A DNA stretch of 64,000 nt from Stercorarius parasiticus (GCA_013396915.1 VWZL01000079.1:297820-361819), one strand, 5' to 3'; positions 47,301 through 60,640 are shown, counted from the stretch's first letter. Program-made: numbers and translations. The notes: generated by a model not told the origin, from the sequence alone.

Positions 47301-50295
47301 CTCCTGCTTCAAGGAGAGTGCATAGTTCTCTGAACTGAGGATACTGGTTATACTAGAACCCTGGCTCACATCAGGCACGGAATGAAGACAGTGACATCGA
47401 GGTGTGAAGTGAACTGTGAAGTGAACTTCAAAAGACTTGTCAAGAGAGTTGTCAAGTTTCTGTCTATGTTTTTTTCCGAAAAAGGACTTCCAGAGAACGA
47501 TTCACACTGCCTCCCTCAGACTACTATTTTAGGATGGAATTAATCAGTTTCTGAAGATGTCACTCTTCTCCATTAGTTGTAAGGACTAGTTTAGAGTAGA
47601 TGTCCAATTTTTATACAGCTGAAATTAAATGAGGCTTATTCCATCTCCTGCCTATGTTGTTCGTTAAAACAACCAGTAGTGTGGGATTGTGGTGGTTGTG
47701 AATAGTAGCACAACATGAAACTCTGAGGTTGTCCTAACTAATGGTTTGGCTAATTATACTAATCCCATTTTGGGGAAGCCCAGGCCGAAGGGAGAAAGGA
47801 AAGATGCTGAACTAAACCTCTGAATCTATGATAACAGAGAGAGAGAGATAGAGGGAACAGACTTTTATTTTTATTTTATATAGGTCACTGTCTTTATATT
47901 ATAAATTCTTGAGGATACTGACAACGTGGGACAGATTTTAACTCATGCTAAGAGGTTTAACTTCTCAGTACCACTCCCCTGGGTGGGCCTCACTACTTGT
48001 AGCTTTTTAGCGTTCTGGCTTTGTTTTTTTGCTTGTTACTTTCTTTTTTTCACATTTGTTTGTTAACGTTGCAAATGTGTTTATAGTACAAAGCTTACTA
48101 TTCCTTTCACTGTGTTTCAGGATTGTCTCTAAGGTGTCTATAATTACGTGAAAACAAACTTCTTTTAACAATTCTTGTTTCAAGAACATACAACATTTTC
48201 TGGAACTGAAGGTTCCAAAGGGACTAGTGTTTTTTGAGTGATAAATTACATGACTTTTGCATTATACATTTTACAGCATACCTTGTTTTGTGTTGCGGAA
48301 AGATAAGATTGTCTTCTCATTTAAAATATATATTTTTAAGATGTATGAAGGGAAGAAGGGAAGAACACAGGTTTGGCATAATTATCTGCTGTTTTAAGTT
48401 GTGCCCATGTTTCATTTTTAAAAACTGCTGAAAGATTATTTCCCATGGCATGTTGCCTGAAGTACATTTTATTTTAAATGCAGATTTAAACAAACAGCTG
48501 CTTTTTTTCCCCTGTAGTCTTTTAAAAAGCTGCCAGAGTCCCTAACAAAATGTCTTCACCTCTGCCTAAAGCTGTAAATATTTAGACAGCAGCCAAAACA
48601 GCAGTAGACCATATACTGCAGTAGACATAAGCTGAAGCATTATTTTAAATGGAAAAATACTTATTAAAATGTCTGACTGAAATAAATCGTCATGCTGTAA
48701 ATGTTTGTTTTGATCTAAAAAACCATATATAAATATCATTATGGGCCCTATAACCAAAGTAAACTTGGCTGTGGGGAAAAAAAATAATTAACAAATTATA
48801 CCTTCAAAAAGGAAATGGTGGTATTCATCTGAAGATAAAAAGCAGATGAATGGTCCAGGTATATCTGACCTACCTACTACTGTTGTCATGTTACCTGCTT
48901 GCTTAGAAAAATACTAAAATGCATAAAATATCTCTGGTGGTTTTGTTTGGTAGATAGTGTTTGTCTGTCCAGTCAGGGAATATTTATTTGAAGGTCTCTC
49001 CAGACTGAAGCATTGGATCATTTTCTAAGAAAGTAGATTAGAAATAGCAGTGTGACTCTCTCGTGTATCCTGCTCTTACCAGCAAAGCCTTGGTTAAGTT
49101 AAAGAGTTCGTGTGTATTTTGAAATTATTCAGGAAAAATAATTAACTTGCATTTCTGAGATCAGATCCAAAATCCATTAAAGCCCAGAAATGATTTAAAC
49201 GTTCTTTGGGTGAGGCGATAGCTGTTAGTAGGGTTATTTCAGTGGCTGATCCAATCGATCTAATCCTACAGACTATTTCTCTTTACTCCACTTACAGTCT
49301 GTTTTCCTTTCTAATGGCTGGGGTTTGCATAATCAGAGCTGAAGGTAAATGTAATGACAAATCATGAAATTTCCTTGAAAATCTTGAACTGAGCTTTGTA
49401 ATTTAGTAAAAATAAAAGTTTGGAATATTCATACTGAGAAATTTCATGTTAACACTATAGACTACTGCATTTTATAGTCATAATGACGGTTGGCTTCTTT
49501 TGTAAAATATTAAACTATTATGATATTAATGCACACGACCTCCATATATCATGCTATACCAAAAAATCCGAAATCCTCCAAACCTCCTCCAAACACAACA
49601 AAAACCCTCCAAACCCCCCCCAAAAAATCCCCAAAAGAACTCAATAGCTTCTCAATATTCACAACATGCAACAACATGCTTAAAATGACTGCTGTGCTTT
49701 TCTTCTGGGCAATATTAAGAGACACACTTTCCTGCTAGTTTGGTTATTACCACATCTTGGGAAAGAAATCTTTTTGGATTTTCCCTCTAAGAATTATTCC
49801 CCAACAGGACGCTAAATATGAGAAAGAAGAGTGCAAGTCAACATGTGAGCTCTGGAGATATCCTTTTCAGTACTGTAATAAGAGAACACTAAGAAGTTTC
49901 TGTAAACCTGAGGCCAACCATAATCATTAAAGAAAACCTGATTTTATAATTTTCAGTGGTGTCATTGACAGGTTTAAGAAAAGGTTTTTAAACAAGTCCA
50001 TATTTTAAATTTGGAATTATGAACAATCTACTAGTGTCTTAGATGATATGCATGATTTTTGATGTTCAAAATTTATAAATCAAAATTGAGGTCTGAGAGC
50101 ACCTTAGGCTGACATAAAAAGCAGTCAACATAACATAAGGAAATTACTTCTTTTTTGAGTGGACATAATGTGGATAACAAGAAAATGATTAAGCTAGTAA
50201 TGCTTTAAGACCTTTGCTTGCTTTTTTGAGGCACATTTATTCCTTGAATGCCAACAAGAACTCATGTGTCTCTCTGCCCTGTATCTACATGTGCG
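47301..50295. other. Unannotated AT-rich DNA
   Basis: No gene or dispersed repeat. A 12-bp duplication (GTGAAGTGAACT twice) is near 47403-47428, and an A/C-rich low-complexity stretch (CCAAA and CCCAAA-like) is at 49556-49640. Confidence 0.55.
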
Positions 50296-50388
50296 TTTTG
50301 TTTTTTTTTTTTTTTTTTTTTGTTTTCCTTTTTTTCTTTTTATTGGTGATTATATTAATCAATTACTATTTGGAAAAAAAAAAAAAAA
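50296..50388. repeat. T-rich tract facing an A15 tract
   Basis: T21 plus further T-rich sequence (50296-50342) is followed 30 bp later by A15 (50374-50388). This is a homopolymeric inverted repeat. It creates a poly-phenylalanine open frame (50214-50546) that is not a gene. Confidence 0.85.
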
Positions 50389-50617
50389 CACTGTTACACC
50401 ATCCCAAGAATGCTAACCTTATTTTTGGCATAAGAAGGAACATAAGATCCAGAACACATACTGTATGGTTCCCAGAAGGATGTCCAGGAGGAACAGAAAA
50501 ATCTTCTTTTTCTAACTCCACTGCTCCTCTGCTTACACTAAGCTAAGACAGACCTTCTAGTGGCACCCACTGTAGCCAGACTGTTGGTTTTGGGTTTTTT
50601 TCTCCATGTGGAGACCA

Positions 50618-50692
50618 GGTGGAGGTCTAGCAGGTAGTCTACTAGGTGGAGGTCTACCAGGTCTACCAGGCCTTACCAGTGGAAGACCTGGT
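50618..50692. repeat. 27-bp imperfect tandem duplication with hairpin potential
   Basis: GGTGGAGGTCTA begins at 50618 and again at 50645, period 27. Further GGTCTACCAG copies follow, and GAAGACCTGG at the end can pair with CCAGGTCTACC. It lies ~40 bp before the 3' end of a minus-strand CR1. Confidence 0.7.
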
Positions 50693-50730
50693 ATCCTGTT
50701 TTTTTCAGCAGTTTGGTGTTAAACTGTCCT

Positions 50731-51010
50731 TCACAGAATCACTGGATGGATGGGATGGAAAGGCACCTCTGGAAATCATCTAGTCTAACCCCTTGCCCAA
50801 GCAAGGTCAGCTAGGGTGCTCAGGACAGTGTCTAGTAAGGTTTTGAATATTTCCAAGGATGGACACTCCACAACCCCTCTGGGCAACCTGTTGTACCTTC
50901 ACGGAAAAAAGTGGAAGTCAGTATGGAAAACATTGCTGAAATCAAGATAAACTACATCCACTGCTGTCTCCCTTTCCTGTAATCTAAATTCAGGATTGCT
51001 TGATTAAATT
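50731..51010 (-). mobile_element. CR1 relic joining RT motif A to the 3' end
   Basis: From 50731 the minus-strand CR1 tail is clear: the complement of TCACAGAATCACTGGATGG, then ATCATCTAGTCTAACCCC. At 50964-50926 the minus strand encodes AVDVVYLDFSNVF, which is the CR1 reverse-transcriptase motif A (YLDFSKAF) with its catalytic Asp. The two segments are normally ~1 kb apart, so either the copy is internally deleted or two fragments abut. Not functional. Confidence 0.75.
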
Positions 51011-54000
51011 CCTGGCTATGACACACACTTGTGGTCTTGTCAAGAAAACTATTGAAGAAAATTCAAGTATTTTGATGTTATAGGACATGTAAGTGCCCAG
51101 AAAAGTATTTTGCAGGTTATCTGGATTGCATGAATGATGTAAGTTTTCAACATATATATGCATAGTTTAAAGAAGTGAGATTCAAAACACTTTATAGTGC
51201 ATATATTGCTTTGATCACAATTCATACTGGTTTGAGGGTAAATATCTCAGTATAAGGAGTTGACAGACTTCTTAATGTGTGCTTTTTAGGAAAATAAGTT
51301 TTTGTAACATAAATATCTCTATAAAACTACCATTATCAATGTGCACTAATGTATACAGCAAGATGAATACATTAAGAATAAAAATCTGTCACTCATACCC
51401 CTCTGTCTCTTTTTTCACTTTCCTTTTTAGCATGGCAAGGCAACCGGATTGAATAGCCCTGTAACTTGGTTCCCTTGTGTGATCTTGTTTTTGATTTTAA
51501 CACCCATTTTACTTCAGATTTCTCATAATTATAGTGCTAAAATAATTTACCTTCTTCTGAAAATGTGCTGTGTTATGAAACAGTGTGGAAATGTGCAACG
51601 TAAGAGTTGAGTGCTACAGAAAGTAAAAATGACTGTCAATATTGATGGTATTAGCCACAACCCTTTTTCTCTGAACATCTTTGATTATGATTATTTCAAG
51701 AGCAGTCAAGATACAAAAGGTCAAAATCTGGTCTTAGTTGCACTGAATTAAATGCAGGGTAACTGCAGTGCATTTTAGTGTTCCTAACAAAAGAACTGAA
51801 TTTTAATTTGGTTTCCAAATACAAGAAAAGTATTTCAGTAGAAACCTGCTAGGGTGAAGCTTTGGGATTTATTTTTTTTCTTCCTACTCCTTTGATTCAT
51901 TCCTTTAAAGTATGTTTATTTATGCATTCTTTTATAAATGCAATCACAGCTCATTTTGCATTTCTCATTGGGATATCATTTAAGCATAAGTCAAGATCTG
52001 CCACATAAAGTCAGATGGTTTAATAGAAAAGATTACTTAAATACCAAAAGAACTGATTAATACAAAGCCCTGGTGGATTCCCCAGTAAATATTTTTAGAA
52101 TATTACACATATCTTAACATTTTTTGTTAAGAACTGCAGACGTTGATGGGCTGTGGGGTCAGCAGGTCAACAATCCAGGCACAAAACTGAGGACAAAATA
52201 AATCCCTGAACCCAGATGTCTGTTTACATAAGCTGGAGCCTTTATTCTCTTATTCTTTTATTGGCAGGACCTGGAATATCATTTCATTTTTTTGTTCCTT
52301 CCTGAATATGTGGATTTGTGCTTCTCAGGTGAGAGGCCTGTGTGTTAGCACAGCCAGAGAATTTCAAACCTGCCTTACCAGATCTAGCATTAGGGAAGAG
52401 ATAAATTCATATTGTGGCTATGTGTCACAAGGTGGCTGGTAAGAAGCAGCTGCAGAGCGAGGTTATACAGGACATGTAGGTACTTCGATTGGTTTCAACA
52501 GTGTTGTCATGCAGTAACACCGTCTGCAGCCAGCCCAGAAGGAAATTATTAAGCAGTGTTATCCACACTGGTTTCAGTGCTGGTGCATGCACTTCTCAGA
52601 GCACACGAGTTTTGGAGCCTTTTACTGGAAAACTTGTTAAAATCTATCCTCACTCTTCCTCCTTTGAGTTTTCTCTTCAATTGTTCTAGCATTTTTTAGG
52701 TACAAAATTTACTATGGACATAGATTTCAAACCAGAAGGAAAGGAGTTTGGGTCAAGACATCACCCATTTAGAACATTGTAAGGTTATAAAGAAGATGGT
52801 ACAAAAAGAAACCCAATTGGTTTACCTCTTCAAGGTGTTTGAGATTTTTATTCCCTCCAGGTGATATCTAAACATATGCTTTTGGTGATGATGCTTAAAA
52901 ACTTAATAACTACTTTTTTCTTCTTGTTTTTTTACTTTTTTTTTTTGTGTGTGTGTATGTCAGTACAGTATCCCAACATGTCCCTTATCTTTGGAGACTG
53001 CAGTGACTTTGTAGTGATTTGCACGAGTGCACTTGGAAGTTCACACTGTAGCAGAGAACTCTGTTTCTCTAGAAAGCAAGAGAAATGGGAGTTCAATGAC
53101 TATGTGAAGGCAAGATGTAAAGTCATGACAGCCTTTACAATTGGCTGATGAGTTTTGGAAATCTTTGTGTGAAAACAGACATTGTGCTGACATGAAAGAA
53201 GAACAAAAAAAAATAAGAGCTACTAGATTTTTATACAAACTGTAGTCATAAACAGCTCAGAGACACATTTAGGTCTTCTCTTATATACAGACCTTGTGGT
53301 TCAAAGAAGGAGGAAGGAAGACACACAGTTATCAAGAAAACATGATAGTTGCTGATAATTTTGGATGATGTCTCATCAAAATCTTACCTTCCAGCAAATA
53401 TAGGAGAAGAACATATTATTTTTTTCAGATTATGTTTTCCTGATGGTTATTCTTATGATGATACAAGCTTGTAGCTCACACAGATCCCTATCATCATTAC
53501 ACACTGAGCTTTTAATTTTATGAAAAACTGGGTCTAGGAAAATCTGCTTGGCATGAATGAAAAAACTGTGGATGTGTTAGTGTATAGAAACTAGATCATT
53601 ACCTCCTGCAAGGATTACGTTAACGTTGTTGGTTAAGTCAATGGAGGGGTAAAACAATAAAAGAATATTTGGATTGCTTTTTTCTGTTACTAATGTAATA
53701 TAAGGTATTGTCGTGAAAAAATAATGATAGTAATGATAAGACCTGATATAAACTTGATACAAATTAGTAATTTGAAAAACAAAAGTTCTCTTCTTCGAGG
53801 TATTAACTAAATATAGCTAAGAAATTATTTGGGAAATGAATGAATATATACAGTCAAAACATTAAATAAATAAATAAATAAATAAATAAAGGTCTTTGGT
53901 GTTTCCCTCAAGGCTATGTTTAATAAATAGGACTGCAAATATGAATATAGTTAGTAGAGTTATAGTGATTTTGTCCATTTTCCCCTATTTTGTTATCTAT

Positions 54001-55083
54001 TGGATACATCAGATTTGATTTTATATAAAATCACTCATAGACTGTTTACTGAAGTTACCCTTTGACTTCCTATAACACCCACATAACTGGTTAGACATTA
54101 AATTTGTTAAGTAGTAAGTGCTTAATTGGCTTTATCTAATTGAATGTAATCAGACAGTCAACAGAGCAGAGGACTCTTTTAACCAAAAAGGCTCCTAAAT
54201 AACAGATTGTCTGTGCTTCAGCAGCAGCTCCATTAGGGTTGCCATAAGAAGATTTCCTAGTGTGAAAATGGACTTCTGGTTAGTGAAGAAAATCAGAGAA
54301 CACTTATTTTAAAAACTGTCTGCCATGAGATTAGAAAATAAGTGTCCCTGAGCTGAAGGATGCAAGACTGCAGTCACAACCAAATAAACTGTTAAGGAAG
54401 TTGCGATCCTGTTTCCTATAGACAGAGCAAGCCATTTAAAGTACCTTTGGATACTGGTTTCACTTGTAGTTGTTTTGTTACTTTGGCCAAGAGAAATTTA
54501 ATTTCCTCCAGTATGAATTTCTGGAGAAAAGAATTCCTTATTCCAGTAGAACTTTTTTCCATTTCACTGGGAATGGTGGTCGTTTTTAGGCTCTAGCTAC
54601 TTAACAACTATGTTACAAAATGAAACCTCATGGTTGGAGTGGAGGACTAGGTCCTAATGCAGGAACACAACAGACCTGTCTACTGACAGCACCAGTAGCA
54701 GCAAAAGCGGTAATCTGAGCAGTTTAGGGAACAAGGCTCCCTTGTTAACACGTTAAAATGTTAACTGTCACAATTATCTTCACACTGTCCTCTTTCAATG
54801 AAACAATCGTCTTTATTGCATGCATAATTGAGAGAAGATACGGAAAGGCGGTGGACCAAAAAATGATACAATACTTGTATTAAATTGCATTCCATTGAAT
54901 CTAACACAGCAGGAACACAGCAATTGAACAAAAATCAGTTCTGGAGTTATGCATGTGTTGTTCCTTGTTCTGTGAGAACAAGAAGCAAATTTGGATTTGA
55001 CAGTATCATTCTAGGTTTGGCTGTGAACCTCCCAAAGTCTTCAGCTGTGATAACCTGCTAAATGCTTCTATAGTTATTGAAAA
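51011..55083. other. Unannotated unique AT-rich DNA
   Basis: No recognised dispersed repeat or gene apart from the (AAAT)n run at 53862-53891 and T-rich tracts near 52925-52945. Confidence 0.55.
53862..53891. repeat. (AAAT)n microsatellite, about 7 units
   Basis: Uninterrupted tetranucleotide repeat, probably length-polymorphic. Confidence 0.9.
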
Positions 55084-55415
55084 TCACAGAATCACAGAAT
55101 GGTGGGGGTTGGAAGGGACCTCTGGAGATCATCTAGTCCAACCCCCCCACCAGAGCAGGGTCACCCAGAGCAGGTGGCACAGGAACACGTCCAGGTGGGT
55201 TTGGAATGTCTCCAGAGACGGAGACTCCACCACCTCTCTGGGCAGCCTGTGCCAGGGCTCTGCCACCCTCACAGCAAAGAAGTTCCTCCTCATGTTTAGG
55301 TAGAACTTCCTGTGTTCCAGCTTGTGTCCTTTGCCCCTTGTCCTGTCACTGGGCACCACTGAAAAGAGTCTGACCCCATCCTCTTGACCCCCCAGGACTT
55401 GAATTTCTGAATGCA
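55084..55415 (-). mobile_element. CR1 3' end with intact ORF2 C-terminus
   Basis: On the minus strand an open frame encodes [20 protein letters not shown], then [19 protein letters not shown], without interruption. It is followed by the 3' UTR and a GATTCTGTGATT tail at 55084. 5'-truncated near the DGVRLF block. The subfamily tail type is GTGATTCTGT. Confidence 0.9.
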
Positions 55416-56432
55416 AAACTTTCATTCCTGATGGTACTTGGTAGAGTTAACTGGATCTGCTTTTTTCCCATCTCTCTAGGAAGGACACTATGTCAGTACC
55501 ACCCATTTAGCCTGAGTATTCAGCTCTTCAACATAAGAGAAGAAGGAATGACATTTCAAAATCCTCGAAACTTCTGAAACATTTTAGACTGCCCTGTGAA
55601 ATATTCATTGCTAACTTACACAAGCTAGTTCATAGGGTGTTAAGCTCTGAATACTGAACAACGGATCTCCAGCCCTCCCCAGGACAATATTAAATAAAAT
55701 ATTAACAAGTCCCTAGGATAATAAATACATAAAAATAAAGAGAAGTACTAATTTGCTTCAAAGTTGTTTACCTGATCCTGTACAATCATGCAGAGCTCCA
55801 AGTCACTAGAAAAACGATGTGAGGGAAGGGAGTAAAATGTGAGAGCACAGGAATGTCCTTTCCAAATAAGATCAGAAGTTTGTGTATTTGTGTATTCTGT
55901 TTTACTGTGTCAAATGGCAAGGAACTGAAAAAGAGCCGAAGAATAAGACACAAATATGACAATGTTTTCACAGTATATTTCCCTAGTGATTTCAAATAAT
56001 CTATAGCTTGGAGAATTTTTGAGCTAGTGTTATCTTTTATTTATTAGGTCTGGAGAGATTTCTTTTCTTATTAACCTAATTGCTTTTTCAACACACATGA
56101 GCTACTGACAAAAGTTTCTGTGTCACTGAGTTCCACAGTTACACTATTTTTTAATTTTTTTATTTTTTTTGTAACAGCACATCTGATTTGTTTTAACTTG
56201 GCTACTGAAAATAGTCACCTAGCTTTACTCATTTCGCATAGATTTTTCCATATTCATTATGATTTTATGGTACTCTATCATGCCTGTGCTCCATGGGCTC
56301 ATCCAGTCTGGAAAACTGTGGTCAGTTTAGTCACTTTTGGCTATTTACTACTTACAATTGGAAGCTATTCAGTACTTGGGATTGACTCAGTCCCCTTTCA
56401 GCTTTATCTGAAGTAAAAAGAAGACATGGAGC
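55416..56432. other. Unannotated unique DNA
   Basis: No repeat or gene recognised. A short T-rich stretch is near 56150-56170. Confidence 0.55.
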
Positions 56433-56725
56433 ATCATAGAATCATAGAATGTGTTGGGCTGGAAGGGGACTTTAAAGGCCATCTAGTCCAACCCCCCTGC
56501 AGTCAGCAGGGACATCTTTAACTAGATCAGATTTGCTCAGAGTCTCATCAAGCCTGGCCTTGAATGCCTCCAGGGATGGGGCCTCCACCACCTCTCTGGG
56601 CAACCTGGGCCAGTGTCTCACCACCCTCAGTGTAAAGAACTTCTTCCTAATGGCTAATCTAAACCTGCCCTGCTCTAGTTTAAAACCACTGCCCCTCGTC
56701 CTATCACTACATGCCCTTGCAAACA
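56433..56725 (-). mobile_element. CR1 3' end with intact ORF2 C-terminus
   Basis: The minus strand encodes [19 protein letters not shown], then [18 protein letters not shown], and ends in the UTR with GATTCTATGATGC at 56433. It is ~95 percent identical by eye to the copy at 59142-59343 over their shared 150 bp, so both are the same young subfamily. Confidence 0.9.
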
Positions 56726-59141
56726 TCTGGGATGTCTGTCTCACAAATGAGCTCAGTAAGGCTGTATTAGAAAATCTTTCACTGTATTAGAAAACAGAAT
56801 GTTCTGAAACTGTGAGATGCATAAATATAAGTGTAATAAAGTAAAAAAAAATTCACAAAAACATACACGCCCCTATAGCGTTCCTAAATTTTGTAAGACC
56901 AACAAGACCTACTGATCAGCACTGCAAATAGCTTTCTCTATGGCGTACCTTAAAACAGCTCATATTGGTTAAAATACAGGGACACCTGAACTTCAGAGAC
57001 AAATCATTTCAATGTGATGATTCTTATTTAAATAAGGGACACTGAAGAATGGAATTTGAATGTTTTTACAAACAGCTTTGGATCTGAGTTTAGACTGGTT
57101 CTTAGAGGGAAATCCTTTCTTATTCATCTTGCAGGTTCATGAAATGAAATTCAAGAGCAATAGAAATAGGTTTACTGCTTTGAATCTACTGAAAACTAAT
57201 GCATGTTTGCCACCTTCCGTACTGCTCCTAACGAGATCATTCAAACGTGGACTCTCTCAATTTTGAGCCATGTGGTTAGGCATTTGAGAGACACTTGGAT
57301 TGTCTTGAAGTTCACTAGGAGAATTTACCATGGTTGATGTAGTCATGTAAAATGTGCCATCTGGTTGAACTCAGTATGAACTTGGAGCTCTTTACTAATT
57401 CTTCTCTTTGGGGGAAAATCAGAGACATAAAACTTGAAAAGGATTTATAAATCATAACAAATTTAAATATGGCAGCAGGATTTATCAGCTTCATTATTGT
57501 GGCAGGATTTCAGAGCACATTTATAACCCAGATCAAATATATCTCAAGAGTATAATAAGGTGGGGTAGCTGAAATCTTTCTATTTAGTGATTTTTGACAT
57601 GATTTGTAGATCTGTCATTGAATTTATCTATCTTACTTGAGAAGCCAAAGAAAGGCAGATAAGTCTGTGGATTTTTAAATCTACTTTGGAATAAGTCCAC
57701 TGTTTTAGAAATTATTTTAACTAAATATGATCTTCAAAATAAAAGTTTGTAAAGCGAAAGATACTCCTGCAGCTTTATTCAGAAGATTTATAAATAAGAA
57801 CTAAAGAAATCTTTAAGAAAAACATGCCCTGGAAACATTCAATGTTCATATGTTTGAAACTATCCGGCTCATTTCTCCAATCAACTCTTAGTCTAAGGCA
57901 GAAATACATCCTCTGAAAGATGGACAGTTTCTGAAACACGTATGGATTCACTCCAGTTACTGCCCAAACCATGAATCACAGCTTCAATACAAATGAAATT
58001 GTGCATTAGGACACTAATTTCATTTAACATTAACCGAGTTCCTGGAATGCTGCGGTAGAGAGATTATTCTCTGGCCACTTGTGCAAACACTTCATGCTGC
58101 CATTCCTATGTGGGCCTGTAGACTTTGCATATAACACATCTTCTTGCCCTAATTTCAGTATTGATTCTGTCTTATGAAGTCAATGGACTCTATTTTCTGA
58201 CAGTTTAAGGTCAACTCTCAGCAGAGTTATGATGAGGTGAGTGGCCTAAGGAGAGTTTATGTCATCATATACTAATTCTAATTAATCTGCTGTGGCACTG
58301 GCCAAAGCACTTTCTCTGTATCACTCTTTATCTTCTCATTTTTTATTTCTTTCATCTATTTGGATAAAAAATCTCTCCCTCTTTAGGGCAGAGACTGTTT
58401 TTCATGCATATCTTGTCAGGACAGAAATGTTCATAAACAAAACAAAAATAAACAATTGTATTAAACATTTTGCATTCAACTGAACTTTGAAATAAGTCAC
58501 AATCTTTGGGCTGAGGAATTAGTCTGCTACAGATAAACTCACTTTCTGCAATAGCAGATAATTCTTATCTTGAACAAGTTGTAATGTCAGCCAATATTAT
58601 CATTATCACACTTCAAAAATAGGAGATAGCTGAAAGAAAGTAATTTAAAAACAAATAAACTGAACTCAAAAAGTGTGACAGCAGCCTGAAAGAGTAATTA
58701 TGGGGTTCTACAGTCAATATTGCCTCTGTATATCTCAGCTGGTTGATTGACTGGCAAAAATATTTTTAGCTACTTCTGTCATTTTAGATTTAGAAATATT
58801 TTTATTTCGTAATATATTTGGCATTTGTTCATTTGTGCTTTAAAATCTTCTTTTTTTTCTACTGAGATCCTAATTTGGCAAAATAATTAATTATAGACCA
58901 AGGATTAAACAGAATATTAATTTTTGTATTTACTAATAAGGCACAAAACCACTTCTGTGAAGCTGGTTGTGAGCAGAACTGTGTGGGAAATAATTTCAAA
59001 CAATGATCTATGTAGCCAGCTAGTCTGGGCTCAGGGTAAAACCCAAAACTTTCAAGGCTGTCAGCAGGCATACAAAAATAATCTTGATTTCAGTGATGTT
59101 AGCTCCCATGTTAGATGTATCAGTTATGGGTTCAACTACTT
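56726..59141. other. Unannotated unique AT-rich DNA
   Basis: No dispersed repeat or convincing gene is visible. Confidence 0.55.
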
Positions 59142-59343
59142 CATGGAATCATAGAATGTGTTGGGTTGGAAGGGACCTTTAAAGGCCATCTAGTCCAACC
59201 CCCCTGCAGTCAGCAGGGACATCTTCAACTAGATCAGGTTGCTCAGAGCCTCATCAAGCCTGGCCTTGAATGTCTCCAGGCATGGGGCCTCCACCNAGGG
59301 ATGGGGCCTCTATTGCCTCTCTGGGCAACCTGGGCCAATGTCA
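59142..59343 (-). mobile_element. CR1 3' end containing an assembly seam
   Basis: The tail (GATTCCATG), UTR and [11 protein letters not shown] region follow the same order as at 56433. The element is 5'-truncated near 59343. A single N at 59296 splits it, and ~18 bp are repeated on both sides (AGGCATGGGGCCTC left, AGGGATGGGGCCTC right), which no complete CR1 shows. Confidence 0.85.
59296..59296. other. Single-N assembly join
   Basis: An isolated N is flanked by a duplicated ~18-bp segment that differs at about four positions. This looks like two contigs overlapped but not merged. Confidence 0.8.
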
Positions 59344-59392
59344 AAAGTGATTAGAATAATGTTTAAAAGAATTAGTGATTCAAATCAGTGAT

Positions 59393-59495
59393 TAAAAGAA
59401 AAAGAAAAAGAAAAAGAAAAAGAAAAAGAAAAAGAAAAAGAAAAAGAAAAAGAAAAAGGAAAAGGAAAAGGAAAAGGAAAAAGAAGAAAGAGAAA
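59393..59495. repeat. (GAAAAA)n then (GGAAAA)n hexamer array
   Basis: About ten GAAAAA units pass into about four GGAAAA units, then degenerate. It is pure purine on the plus strand. Confidence 0.9.
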
Positions 59496-60640
59496 AGCAA
59501 TCCTTGAACATGTGTTTCCCTTCCTAGTCACGCAACCTCATTATACAGATGTCTGGCATGGGATGGGGCAGTGGAGTGTTATTTTTTTGAGAATAGCTTC
59601 AAAAAACCCCAAATTTAAAAAGCGCCCTTTACTTGAAATTAGCATTCTTCTAAAAAAAAAAAAGAAAAAGATTGGTTTCAATAAACATCCATTTAAAGCA
59701 GCATTTCAGAGCTTTTTATGTGAGCTAGGAAAATTACGATAGAATTAGTACACAGTCCCATGCAAGTATCCTATTTTATATTTAATCATCATAAAACAGT
59801 TTTGAAAACCCTAAGACATTGATTTATTCTTGACCATCATAGAAACCCAAATATCTACATATATGTATACATATATACACACATATATACTTGTACTGAG
59901 ACAGGGATCTCATTACTACCTGGCAACAGATGAATTGATGTCTCAAGAAGTGGTTCATAAGACTTTATATCAATATCCAGTCATTAGGCACAAGACCATT
60001 ACTATTCAGAATTGTCTCATGAGTTATGTCAGTGAAATAGTCTTTATCACTTAAATGAAAGAAAGCACTGCCAAGCATTTCCTCTTTTTGAAGAGTGTTT
60101 TTAAAGGGTTAAGATGAGACTATTTTAATAAAAGATTGTTCTTGCCTTATACTGCTTAATTCCTTGGAGATCTTCATAACTCTGGAAAAATAACACAGCA
60201 CCTTAGTTTTTTATACAATAATCCCCATTGATTTTATCAGTTGCACTTGATCTGCAACAGAGTAGCATTTATTAGGGTAAAATAATTGACAGAGACCTTG
60301 ACTGTATTGAATATAGTTTTCATAGGACATTCTGACTTCTCTGGCATCAGAAGTGGACCAAATATAACCCAGGGCTGTGTCTTCTCAGTAGTGAAAACAG
60401 GTCCTCTTTCTTTGTGATGGTGACTCGGAGAACAGAAATCACTTACTATGAGATTAATTTTATGCAATTAGTTGTCTAAACACTTTCTAAAGGCAATTGA
60501 GAGAAAAAGGCATTCATAGAGCACAATTTTTTCTCCTCTTAAGATAGATAATTAAAAAAAAATAAATATATATATATAAAAATTGCAGATACCCACATTT
60601 AAAGGAAAGCAAGCAGCCTCGATAATGTCAGGGAAAAAAA
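59496..60640. other. Unannotated DNA with AT-rich simple tracts
   Basis: Contains an A-run near 59654 and (AT/AC)-rich sequence at 59853-59892 and 60564-60580. No gene is seen. Confidence 0.55.

Noticed and set aside
50214..50546. 110-codon frame rich in phenylalanine
   Set aside because: Produced by the T homopolymer tract.
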